From Cryptobacterium sp. CAG:338 (lineage in GTDB: Bacteria > Actinomycetota > Coriobacteriia > Coriobacteriales > Eggerthellaceae), in NCBI GenBank assembly GCA_000435475.1, contig FR896029.1, forward strand, positions 1 to 16,109: a stretch of DNA of 16,109 bases, in the 5' to 3' direction. The translations under genes and the position numbers were made by a program. Shown piece after piece: positions 6,459 to 13,686 of this stretch (positions are counted from its first letter, which is position 1; each line of letters begins with the position of its first letter). The notes beneath the pieces were generated by a model. The model was not told where the DNA came from, searched no databases, and worked only from the letters and a program-made list of their open reading frames with translations.

Positions 6459-9296
6459 TGCTTCTTCCTTTCCTAGAACTTCTTTTACATCATCATTTTT
6501 TCTTGATGTCTCACGACTGGCGTTTGGAACAGTATTTTCATTGACTTCAGAAGCCGAGCCAGAAATGCCTAAATCAGACATATTTAAACTGCCTAAATCG
6601 GATCCATCTGAATCGGACATACCTGAATCAGACGCGCCTAAGTCGGAAACACTCGAATTAGACGCACCCGAATCAGGCCCATCTGTGCCAGACATACCCA
6701 CTTCCACCTTGGTCTTCGGCTTCCATCGGCGCAAACGCAGCGCATTGGTAACCACGCACACCGAGCTAAAACTCATTGCTGCTGCCGCAATCATAGGGTT
6801 CAAACTAAAGCCAATAAAGGCAAGAGCACCCGCCGCAATTGGAATACAAAGCGCATTGTAGAAAAGAGCCCAGAAAAGGTTCTGCTTGATATTGCGCAAG
6901 GTCGCACGAGATAGATCCAGCGCAGCAGGCACATCAAGTAGGTCACTATGCATAAGCACAACATCGGCACTCGAAAGCGCTATATCTGTTCCGGCGCCGA
7001 TAGCAATCCCCACATCGGCACGTGCGAGCGCAGGCGCGTCGTTGATACCATCGCCCACCATTGCAACCTTTCCTTTTTGTGAAAGATTTCGCACTATTTT
7101 TTCTTTGTCTGCCGGAAGCACTCCCGCTATCACTTCATCGGTACCAACTTGCTTATGGATTGCTTCTGCGGTAAGTAACGCATCACCAGTAAGCATTACC
7201 GTTTTTATGCCCATTTCACGGAGGCGTTTTATTGCAGAAGCACTCGTAGGCTTAACCACATCAGCTATAGCTACATAGCCTAAAAGCACATCGTCTTGCG
7301 CAATATAGAGAACTGTTTTCCCTTCACTTGCTACTTCTTCTGTCCAAGCAGCATCGATCGTAATATGGTGCGACTCCATCATGCGGGCGTTCCCCGCAAG
7401 ACACCAATGGCCCTCTACTTCGCCTGCTACCCCTTCACCTGCGCTTTGGGTAAAGTTTTTTACCTCACCGATCGCGACGTTACTTTGCTCCACAAGGCTC
7501 ATAAGAGCTTTTGCTAAGGGATGCTCGGAATGTCTCTCAAGAGCGCCTATCACCTGTAAAAGATGGATTATTTTTTCCTGTATCTCGGCAGACTGGACAG
7601 CAAAAACCGAACCAAAACTTAGGGGGCCTTCCTGCAAGCTGAGCTCAATACGCTTTGAAACGTCCCCTGCGATTCCTGAGCTTCCTGCAATCCCTGAGTC
7701 TCCTACGGCTCCCGAGCTTCCTGAGATCCCTGAACTTCCCGCGACCCCTAAGTCTCTTGAGACTCCTGAGTCTCCTGCGATCCCCGAACCTCCTATAATT
7801 CCCAATTCAGTTACCTGCGGTGTTCCCTGAGTGATGGTCCCTGTTTTATCTAATACAACCGTTTTCACCCCTTGCGCCGTTTCGAGGGCTTCAGCATTTT
7901 TTATCAGGATGCCATTTACTGCCCCTCGTCCCGTGCCGACCATAAGAGCAGTTGGCGTTGCAAGACCAAGTGCGCAAGGACACGAAATAACCAGTACGGA
8001 AATGGCATAAGAGAGCGCGGTAGGAAATTCAGCACCCAGCGCCATCCAAACGATAAACGTCACTAGAGCAATGCCAATAACCACTGGCACAAATACGCCG
8101 CTAATTTTGTCCGCAAGTTTTTCAATTGGAGCTTTGGAACTGGTTGCCTCATCTACTAATCGAACAATACCCGCCAAAACCGTATCAGAGCCTACGTGTT
8201 CGGCACGCATAGTAAACCAGCCGCTCGTGTTTAGCGTAGCGCCCGTCACTGAAGATCCAGTACGTTTAGTCACCGGAAGCGATTCGCCCGTAATGACCGA
8301 TTCGTCAACCGATCCCTGTCCTTCCAGCACTACTCCATCAACAGGAATTGCCTCTCCTGCCTTTACTACCAGCACATCACCTACGCGCACCTGCCTTACG
8401 TCAACTAAGATTTCTACTCCGTTTTCCAACCGTAGGGCCTGTTTAGGCGAAAGATCCATCAACTGGGAAAGCGAATCGGTCGTCTTCCCTTTAGCTCGCG
8501 CTTCGAAATACTTCCCTAGGGTAATCAGGGTCAATATCATGGCAGCAGACTCAAAATACAAATTCATGGCATACCCATGAACCTGCTCCAGATTTCCATG
8601 GCCCGCATAAAACGCCATCTGAAAAAGCGCATACAGGCCATAGAGCGTTGAAGCCCCTGAGCCAAGCGCAATAAGGGAATCCATATTAGGAGAAGCATGT
8701 ATCAACGCCCGAAACCCAACGCGGAAAAATTTGAAGTTCACGCACAAAATCGGGATAAGTAAGACGAAAAGAGTGAGGGCCCATACCATCGTGTTTTCTG
8801 GACCCAAGAAGAACGAAGGAAGAGGCCAGCCAAACATATGGCCCATAGAAATATAAAAAAGGGGCACCATAAAAATAAGGGAGATGATCAATCGCCTAAA
8901 GATAGCTTTACGTTCCTGTTCCGCAATATTTGATGCTCTTACGGTATTTCCTTGAGTGCTGGAAGGAGAAACAAACCGACCCTGGTCATCTAAATCAAAA
9001 CTCGATGATTCGTGATGCAGATTCCCCTCTTGCCCTAACGGCAGCTGGGTAGGCATACCTCCTCGATCAGGATTGCGCGGAATGGCACCATATCCCGCTT
9101 TGTCCACCGCAGCTTCTATCGCCTGCGTTACCAGGAAAACATTAGCGTCCTGTTCGAATTCAACCTCCATCGAATTTTTCAACAGGTTAACGTTTGCCTT
9201 ATGAACTCCTTCTACCCTATTAGTTGTTTTTTCTACGCGGGAAGAACACGCGGCGCACGTCATTCCCGTTACATCAAAGGTCTGCTTAATCGGCAT
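6252..9296 (-). CDS. copA: Copper(I)-exporting P1B-type ATPase CopA with N- and C-terminal metal-binding domains
   Basis: CopA pumps Cu(I) (or Ag(I)) out of the cytoplasm using ATP. The 1014 residues are long for the family (about 750-850). Order: HMA domain with GMTCAAC (11-17); linker; four helices (about 133-262); actuator TGES (336-339); two helices with the CPC copper motif (439-441); DKTGT with phosphorylated D483; HP motif (592-593); GDGIND (748-753); two last helices with FYN (812-814) and MSFSS (841-845), typical of Cu(I) pumps; and a second HMA domain (948-1012) with MMCEKC. Two insertions are unusual: seven Gly/Ser hexapeptides (502-543) after the phosphorylation loop and an Ser/Asp/Gly pentapeptide-rich linker (about 869-914). 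The gene follows csoR by 77 bp under the same CsoR-controlled promoter. The start has a modest TAGGTGA site. Residue M947 may be a second start for a CopZ-like product. Confidence 0.95.
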   Translation of the reverse strand: MPIKQTFDVTGMTCAACSSRVEKTTNRVEGVHKANVNLLKNSMEVEFEQDANVFLVTQAIEAAVDKAGYGAIPRNPDRGGMPTQLPLGQEGNLHHESSSFDLDDQGRFVSPSSTQGNTVRASNIAEQERKAIFRRLIISLIFMVPLFYISMGHMFGWPLPSFFLGPENTMVWALTLFVLLIPILCVNFKFFRVGFRALIHASPNMDSLIALGSGASTLYGLYALFQMAFYAGHGNLEQVHGYAMNLYFESAAMILTLITLGKYFEARAKGKTTDSLSQLMDLSPKQALRLENGVEILVDVRQVRVGDVLVVKAGEAIPVDGVVLEGQGSVDESVITGESLPVTKRTGSSVTGATLNTSGWFTMRAEHVGSDTVLAGIVRLVDEATSSKAPIEKLADKISGVFVPVVIGIALVTFIVWMALGAEFPTALSYAISVLVISCPCALGLATPTALMVGTGRGAVNGILIKNAEALETAQGVKTVVLDKTGTITQGTPQVTELGIIGGSGIAGDSGVSRDLGVAGSSGISGSSGAVGDSGIAGSSGIAGDVSKRIELSLQEGPLSFGSVFAVQSAEIQEKIIHLLQVIGALERHSEHPLAKALMSLVEQSNVAIGEVKNFTQSAGEGVAGEVEGHWCLAGNARMMESHHITIDAAWTEEVASEGKTVLYIAQDDVLLGYVAIADVVKPTSASAIKRLREMGIKTVMLTGDALLTAEAIHKQVGTDEVIAGVLPADKEKIVRNLSQKGKVAMVGDGINDAPALARADVGIAIGAGTDIALSSADVVLMHSDLLDVPAALDLSRATLRNIKQNLFWALFYNALCIPIAAGALAFIGFSLNPMIAAAAMSFSSVCVVTNALRLRRWKPKTKVEVGMSGTDGPDSGASNSSVSDLGASDSGMSDSDGSDLGSLNMSDLGISGSASEVNENTVPNASRETSRKNDDVKEVLGKEEAMEKVLHVEGMMCEKCVAHVKKGLERVAGVEEALVDLEAKKATVKLSAEVSDETLIDAVVEEGYEAKMA
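6555..6692. repeat. Pentapeptide-rich repeat in CopA linker
   Basis: CopA residues about 869-914 are almost only Ser, Asp, Gly and small residues. A pentapeptide period is visible: SDLGA, SDSGM, SDSDG, SDLGS, then after LNM, SDLGI. The DNA repeats a CCTGAATCAGAC-like core at roughly 15-bp steps. It forms an acidic flexible tether between the last membrane helix and the C-terminal HMA domain. Confidence 0.75.
7668..7793. repeat. Seven 18-bp tandem units encoding Gly/Ser hexapeptides in CopA
   Basis: CopA residues 502-543 divide into GGSGIA, GDSGVS, RDLGVA, GSSGIS, GSSGAV, GDSGIA and GSSGIA. The units differ at several bases, so the array is older than the exact duplication in the MFS gene. 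It lies about 20 residues after the DKTGT phosphorylation loop, where the P-domain passes into the ATP-binding domain. Family members such as Archaeoglobus CopA have only a short link there. Confidence 0.85.
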
Positions 9297-9373
9297 ATTT
9301 CACCTACTTTCGCAAATGCTCTCATGCTGATCGACTTTTTCAGAATCGAACTTTATGAAAGCCTGCGAGATAT

Positions 9374-9670
9374 CTACGAACGTGCGAACTTTTTAATAAG
9401 GCGCATTGCCTCTTCAATAACCTCATCATCTCCACGACGAATTCGATCCTTTACGCATGTTTCTAAGTGGTCGCGCAAGATTAGCTCTGCAGCTGAATGC
9501 ACCGCGCTCTCTGCCGCTGCAAGTTGAGTCAACACATCGCCACAATAACGATTGTCATCGATCATATTCTTGACACCGTTAAGTTGACCTATTGCACGGT
9601 TCAGGCGTTTTTTTACGTCTGATTGGAGCTTATCGGCACGCTCGGTCTCTTTGAAATGGCATTCGCTCAT
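9374..9670 (-). CDS. csoR: CsoR-type copper-sensing transcriptional repressor
   Basis: This 98-residue all-helical protein belongs to the CsoR/RcnR/FrmR family. The Cu(I) ligands of CsoR are a Cys, then His and Cys at +25 and +29. Here C43 (in NRYCGDVL), H68 and C72 (RDHLETC) match that spacing exactly. This separates it from the nickel, formaldehyde and persulfide sensors of the family. CsoR binds DNA as a tetramer when copper-free and lets go when Cu(I) binds. It is the first gene of a csoR-copA operon, so it represses itself and the exporter. An ideal operator lies 39 bp upstream of its start. The ribosome binding site is weak (GAGAGAAAAG, distant), which suits a repressor needed in small amounts. 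Confidence 0.93.
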   Translation of the reverse strand: MSECHFKETERADKLQSDVKKRLNRAIGQLNGVKNMIDDNRYCGDVLTQLAAAESAVHSAAELILRDHLETCVKDRIRRGDDEVIEEAMRLIKKFARS

Positions 9671-9703
9671 TCGTACTCGCTTTTCTCTCTAGTTTTCGCC
9701 CGT

Positions 9704-9734
9704 ATTATATACCCCCATGGGGTATGCTAAGCAA
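9704..9734 (-). promoter_or_regulatory. csoR-copA promoter with CsoR operator in its spacer
   Basis: The minus strand has a perfect -10 TATAAT (9709-9704). The 17-bp palindrome ATACCCC-CAT-GGGGTAT (9709-9725) fills the spacer and matches the known G-tract CsoR operators. The best -35 is a weak TTGCTT (9734-9729) with a 19-bp spacer. Repressor bound here would block RNA polymerase until copper releases it. Confidence 0.85.
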
Positions 9735-10007
9735 GTATTTTTCGACGAAATATTTTCCTCGACATCTTTCTTAAAAGTTCTCTCGGTACTTCTTAAAGGG
9801 TTTTCTTTTTAACCCAAAGTTGAAATAGGAACTGTTTTAGTAACGTTTAAAAATTGTTTCTTTATTTATAGGGTGCTCCGAGTACAATGAGGCAACGCGA
9901 AGAACGTTTTGTTTTACCCTTTCTAAGAGCACAGCGCTTCAGTGGCGCTTAAGGCAAAACGAACCTGAGCTAATATCCGTTTCCCCGACATTTCTTGGTT
10001 GAGAAAA
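9735..10007 (+). other. Upstream region and probable leader of the deacetylase gene
   Basis: This AT-rich stretch lies between the divergent csoR promoter and the deacetylase start. A TACAAT hexamer at 9883-9888 is the best -10 candidate but has no fitting -35. If it is used, the leader would be about 115 bases and could fold: CGTTTTG (9905-9911) with CAAAACG (9955-9961) enclosing AGCGC (9933-9937) with GCGCT (9945-9949). I recognise no known riboswitch here. Confidence 0.35.
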
Positions 10008-11930
10008 ATGACGCAGCAAAACGATCCACATAATCACCCTACCCGTAGAGCTTCCTCGCGTGCGTCTTATTCACCACGTGCGCCCTACCCATCGCCTCGC
10101 GCTAACTCTTCACGCGTATCTGCCTCACAGCGCATGAGCGTCCCTCATGCACGCGATGAACTTGAACGCGAACGCGAAATGTATAGCGCACACGATCCTA
10201 ATCAAAACGCGCCTTCGCCTGCTCAACGCTATGCCCAGGCGCAAAAAAATAAAGCAGCTGACCAAAGGCAAAACTATTGGGCTCGTCATCCAGAAGAGTC
10301 TGGCTACACCAGTCAACCAAAAGCAGCTCAGGGCTCTGCCGACATGAAGCAGCCTACCTACCGCAACACGCATCGTTCGAATGCTAATCCTTCACGCACG
10401 AGTAGAACGCCACGCGTTGGTGAGGCGACTTTGAGCGAGCAGATTCCACGACAAAACGCTCCAGCGGCGAGCGGTCCCATGCCTCAGCAAGCAGCACCAT
10501 CCGCAAGTGGCGTTATACCACGTCAAAGTAGACCGTCTGCTAGCGGCACCATGCCTCGTCAGAGTAAGCCATCTGCAAGCGGCGCCATGCCACAACAAGA
10601 CACAAAAAACGCTTATCAAAACGCATCTCCCACTCGCCGAAGCGTCTCGCAGAAACGCGGCACTCGTACCAGCGCGACCCAACGCCCTCAAGGTGCCGCC
10701 AGTCGGATACCTGAATCGTCCGATTTCGGAGCCGAACGCTATCTCAGCGCCCAACGCACCCGTCGCAAGCCTTCAGGATCTTTGCGCAACAAGCTAATTG
10801 CTGGCGCGGTTGCTGTAGCGGTAGTAGCAATTGGCATTTTCGCTTTTACTACCTGGGATGCCAACAAGGCTGTTAGTGTAACCATTAACGGACAACAACA
10901 AACCATCGAAGGTCAGCAACGCACTATCGAAGGTCTGCTTGACACCAATACGGTTTCTGTAACACCTGGAAACTATGTTGCTGTTGACGGATCGGTCATG
11001 CGCGAAGGCGAAGGTACGCGCGCTACTGCTACCATCAACGGTCAAGGTACCGAAGATTTTTCCACCCGCTTAAATGAAGGCGATGACATATCCCTTACCA
11101 ACGGTTCTGATATCACAGAGGAATATACCGAAGGCGAGCCTCAAGCCCTCCAACCCACCCTTGAAGTACAAGGCACTGGAGCAGTTCATCTGTACACCCA
11201 AAAGGGAGAACCCGGCGAAAAAGTAGTGCGCACGGGCAATGAGTCCGGTAAAACAGCAGAGGTTACCACCAAAGAGCCTGTTAACGGCGTCGTACAGTAC
11301 TACAACGTAAACACCAACGGCGACAAGGTTATTGCCCTCACCTTCGACGACGGCCCTTGGGATACCTCAACCGCCGCCATTCTCGACACCCTTAAAGAAT
11401 ACGATGCGAAAGCAACCTTCTTTACGGTCGGTCAAAAGATCTCAGGCCACGAAGACCTTCTTCAGCGTGCAGCAAACGAAGGACACGAAATCGGAACCCA
11501 TACGTGGGACCACGCTGAAGGCAGTGGCCAAGGCGTAAGCCTGATCTTAATGTCAAGCGACGAACGAAAGCAGGAGGTCGAAAAAGGCCTGCAAGCAATT
11601 AAGGATGCTACAGGACAAGACGCAAGCTTGATGTTCCGTTCACCGGGCGGAAACTTCGATGCATCGGTTGCAAGTGACTTAAGCGATCTTATCGATGCGG
11701 AAATTGGCTGGAATATTGATACGGGCGACTGGCAAAAACCAGGAGTAGACACAATAGCGCAACGTATTGAGAGCGCTGGTCCTGGTGAAATTATCCTTAT
11801 GCATGATGGTGGTGGCGATCGTTCAGAAACCGTTGCCGCCCTTAAACAAGCCTTACCTAAGTTAAAAGAAGAGGGTTATCGCTTTGTGACGGTAAGTGAA
11901 CTTATTAATAGTTATCCCTACCAAGGATAA
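10008..11930 (+). CDS. Membrane-anchored polysaccharide deacetylase (NodB/CE4 family)
   Basis: The start is taken as ATG 10008 (640 residues), although the ribosome binding site is poor; a TTG at 9999 is the alternative. Residues 1-255 are disordered, rich in Ser, Pro, Arg and Gln, and include four 12-residue repeats (150-197). One membrane helix follows (about 261-283), so the N-terminus is cytoplasmic and the rest is outside. A beta-rich region (about 288-375) resembles ubiquitin-like/YabE-type modules. The NodB domain (about 435-635) has all five motifs: TFDDGP (D447, D448), HTWDH (metal ligands H498, H502), RSPGG (R544), WNIDTGDW (D574) and ILMH (H599). CE4 enzymes remove acetyl groups from N-acetylated sugars such as peptidoglycan GlcNAc, which protects against lysozyme. 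The substrate here is inferred. The gene stands alone before a hairpin. Confidence 0.9.
   Translation: MTQQNDPHNHPTRRASSRASYSPRAPYPSPRANSSRVSASQRMSVPHARDELEREREMYSAHDPNQNAPSPAQRYAQAQKNKAADQRQNYWARHPEESGYTSQPKAAQGSADMKQPTYRNTHRSNANPSRTSRTPRVGEATLSEQIPRQNAPAASGPMPQQAAPSASGVIPRQSRPSASGTMPRQSKPSASGAMPQQDTKNAYQNASPTRRSVSQKRGTRTSATQRPQGAASRIPESSDFGAERYLSAQRTRRKPSGSLRNKLIAGAVAVAVVAIGIFAFTTWDANKAVSVTINGQQQTIEGQQRTIEGLLDTNTVSVTPGNYVAVDGSVMREGEGTRATATINGQGTEDFSTRLNEGDDISLTNGSDITEEYTEGEPQALQPTLEVQGTGAVHLYTQKGEPGEKVVRTGNESGKTAEVTTKEPVNGVVQYYNVNTNGDKVIALTFDDGPWDTSTAAILDTLKEYDAKATFFTVGQKISGHEDLLQRAANEGHEIGTHTWDHAEGSGQGVSLILMSSDERKQEVEKGLQAIKDATGQDASLMFRSPGGNFDASVASDLSDLIDAEIGWNIDTGDWQKPGVDTIAQRIESAGPGEIILMHDGGGDRSETVAALKQALPKLKEEGYRFVTVSELINSYPYQG
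10455..10598. repeat. Four 36-bp tandem units in the deacetylase N-terminus
   Basis: The units encode NAPAASGPMPQQ, AAPSASGVIPRQ, SRPSASGTMPRQ and SKPSASGAMPQQ. The middle PSASG-x-MPRQ is well kept, while DNA units differ at several positions. The array lies in the cytoplasmic disordered tail. Confidence 0.9.
10890..10931. repeat. Two 21-bp tandem units in the deacetylase ectodomain
   Basis: The units encode GQQQTIE and GQQRTIE directly one after the other, just outside the membrane. Six of seven residues agree, but the DNA differs at several bases. Confidence 0.8.
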
Positions 11931-11989
11931 TTGAGTTGCTTACCCCCCATTTAAGACTCCATTTAAACCATCTCCCCGTAGTATTCCCG

Positions 11990-12036
11990 CAAAACAAAGA
12001 AGGATAGGCATAGTTCATGTCACCTTCTTTGTTTTG
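11990..12036 (+). terminator. Hairpin, probable terminator of the deacetylase gene
   Basis: Perfect 14-bp arms CAAAACAAAGAAGG (11990-12003) and complement (12023-12036) enclose a 19-base loop, about 60 bp past the stop codon. The T-rich right arm ends in GTTTTG, but no separate T-tail follows, so termination may be partial. Confidence 0.6.
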
Positions 12037-12204
12037 TAGTCAAAAAAAGCTGCAGAATAACTAATTTGCCCTACAATAGTAATGTTGCCCTTGAGCGGTT
12101 AATTTCAAGCTGTTAGCGGATTAGCAACCCTGCGGTTCTACCCGTAAGTATTCTATTTCCGCCAATAGCCGAAATTCGCTCCTACTGAAAGGCGAACAGT
12201 ACTT

Positions 12205-13686
12205 ATGGCAAAACGAACAAAAATTATCTGCACACTGGGTCCCGCAGTTGACTCAGAATCTGCGCTCAAAAATCTTCTGCAAGCAGGAATGGATGTAGCG
12301 CGATGTAATTTTTCCCATGGCTCGCACGCCGAGCATAAAGCACGCATGGATAGGCTCAAAAAGGTTCGGCGTGAACTTGATTCTCCCTGCGCGATTATGC
12401 TCGACACTAAAGGTCCCAGTATTCGCACGGGAAAACTAGAAGGCGGCAAGCCTGTTCTTCTTCGTGCCGGAGACAACATTTTTCTTACCGAAGAAGACAT
12501 CCTAGGAACCTCACGACGTATCCACCAAACGTTTCCCGGTCTTTACAACTATGTTGAGCCTGGAACCATAATCCTGATGGATGATGGCCTGATCGAACTT
12601 GCAGTAGACCGTGTGCGCGGCACCGAAATCCAGTGCACCGTTCAAAATTCAGGTATGCTTGGCGAATGCAAGCAGCTTAATCTTCCAGGAACTAATGTTC
12701 CTTTACCCGTCATGACCGAACAAGACGAAGCTGATCTTCTCTTTGCTATCGAGCAAAAAGTAGATTTTGTTGCTGCTTCTTTTGTAGGTTGCGCTGAAGA
12801 TGTTCGAACTATCCGTTCGTTTCTTATCTCTCATGGCGGTAGTGCCATTCGCGTTGTTGCGAAAATCGAAAATGCTCGCGCAGTAGAACACATCGATGAA
12901 ATTATCGCAGCTTCTGATGCTGTCATGGTGGCACGAGGCGATCTTGGTGTTGAGGTGCCTTCTAATCAGGTACCGCTTTTACAAAAAACTATTATCAAAG
13001 CCTGTAATAAGGCCTATCGCCCTGTGATTACGGCAACCCAGATGTTGGAATCCATGATTCACAATCCGCGTCCCACACGCGCCGAAGTTGCAGACGTTGC
13101 AAACGCTATTTACGACGGCACCGACGCGCTCACCCTTTCGGGAGAGACCGCAATTGGCATGTATCCCGTTCCTGCCGTACAAACTATGGCGCAAATAGCA
13201 GAGGCAACAGAACCGCATCTTTACAAACAGGGCTCCATCCCTAATCGTGCCACAGAACCAAATGGCATCTCTGCCGTTGTGGGATTAGCCGCGGTTACTG
13301 CCGCCGAACATGTAGGAGCCTCCTGCATTGTCACCCCCACCATGACCGGACGCACCGCACGTCTGGTATCGAATTATCGTCCTCATGCACCAATTTATGC
13401 AGTAACACCTACCGAAGAAAACCGACGCTCTTTACAGCTTGCTTGGGGCGTTATTCCTCTTCTTGGCAAAGTGGTGGGCGATGCTTCTTTTATTCTCGAA
13501 CAAGCTCGTTCAGTTGTAATTGAAAAGGGCTATGCCCATAAAGGTGATATTGCCGTATTTACCCTCGGAGACAGAACAACTTCTCCCAACACCGATGATG
13601 CTGGGGTGGATCCTTCGCTTCCTTCCCCTCGCCCAACAAACGTGATGCAGATTGTTCAAATCGGTATCGAGGAAGGAGGCAACTAA
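12205..13686 (+). CDS. pyk: Pyruvate kinase
   Basis: Pyruvate kinase converts phosphoenolpyruvate and ADP to pyruvate and ATP, the last step of glycolysis. The 493 residues cover the A/B/C domains of the family. Seen: ICTLGPA (8-14), NFSHG (35-39), DTKGPSIRTG (67-76), catalytic K220 with metal ligand E222 in VAKIEN, D246 in ARGDLGVE, T278 in TATQMLESM, and LSGETA (311-316). The C domain runs from about 350 to 490. Position 72 is Ser where most enzymes have Glu; this is the residue linked to potassium dependence (Glu117 in rabbit muscle enzyme). An AAAGG lies 12 bases before the ATG, a long spacing. The stop codon touches the start of the sugar kinase gene, so the two are almost certainly cotranscribed and translationally coupled. 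Confidence 0.96.
   Translation: MAKRTKIICTLGPAVDSESALKNLLQAGMDVARCNFSHGSHAEHKARMDRLKKVRRELDSPCAIMLDTKGPSIRTGKLEGGKPVLLRAGDNIFLTEEDILGTSRRIHQTFPGLYNYVEPGTIILMDDGLIELAVDRVRGTEIQCTVQNSGMLGECKQLNLPGTNVPLPVMTEQDEADLLFAIEQKVDFVAASFVGCAEDVRTIRSFLISHGGSAIRVVAKIENARAVEHIDEIIAASDAVMVARGDLGVEVPSNQVPLLQKTIIKACNKAYRPVITATQMLESMIHNPRPTRAEVADVANAIYDGTDALTLSGETAIGMYPVPAVQTMAQIAEATEPHLYKQGSIPNRATEPNGISAVVGLAAVTAAEHVGASCIVTPTMTGRTARLVSNYRPHAPIYAVTPTEENRRSLQLAWGVIPLLGKVVGDASFILEQARSVVIEKGYAHKGDIAVFTLGDRTTSPNTDDAGVDPSLPSPRPTNVMQIVQIGIEEGGN

Noticed and set aside
7381..7830. Plus-strand open frame with a striking Pro/Glu repeat (PELPAIPESP-like).
   Set aside because: It is the antisense shadow of the Gly/Ser hexapeptide repeat in copA; the copA frame carries all family motifs and the shadow has no ribosome binding site.
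5206..12077. TACAAT hexamers at 5206, 9883 and 12072 upstream of three plus-strand genes, considered as -10 boxes.
   Set aside because: None has an acceptable -35 at 16-18 bp, so they are only mentioned, not annotated as promoters.
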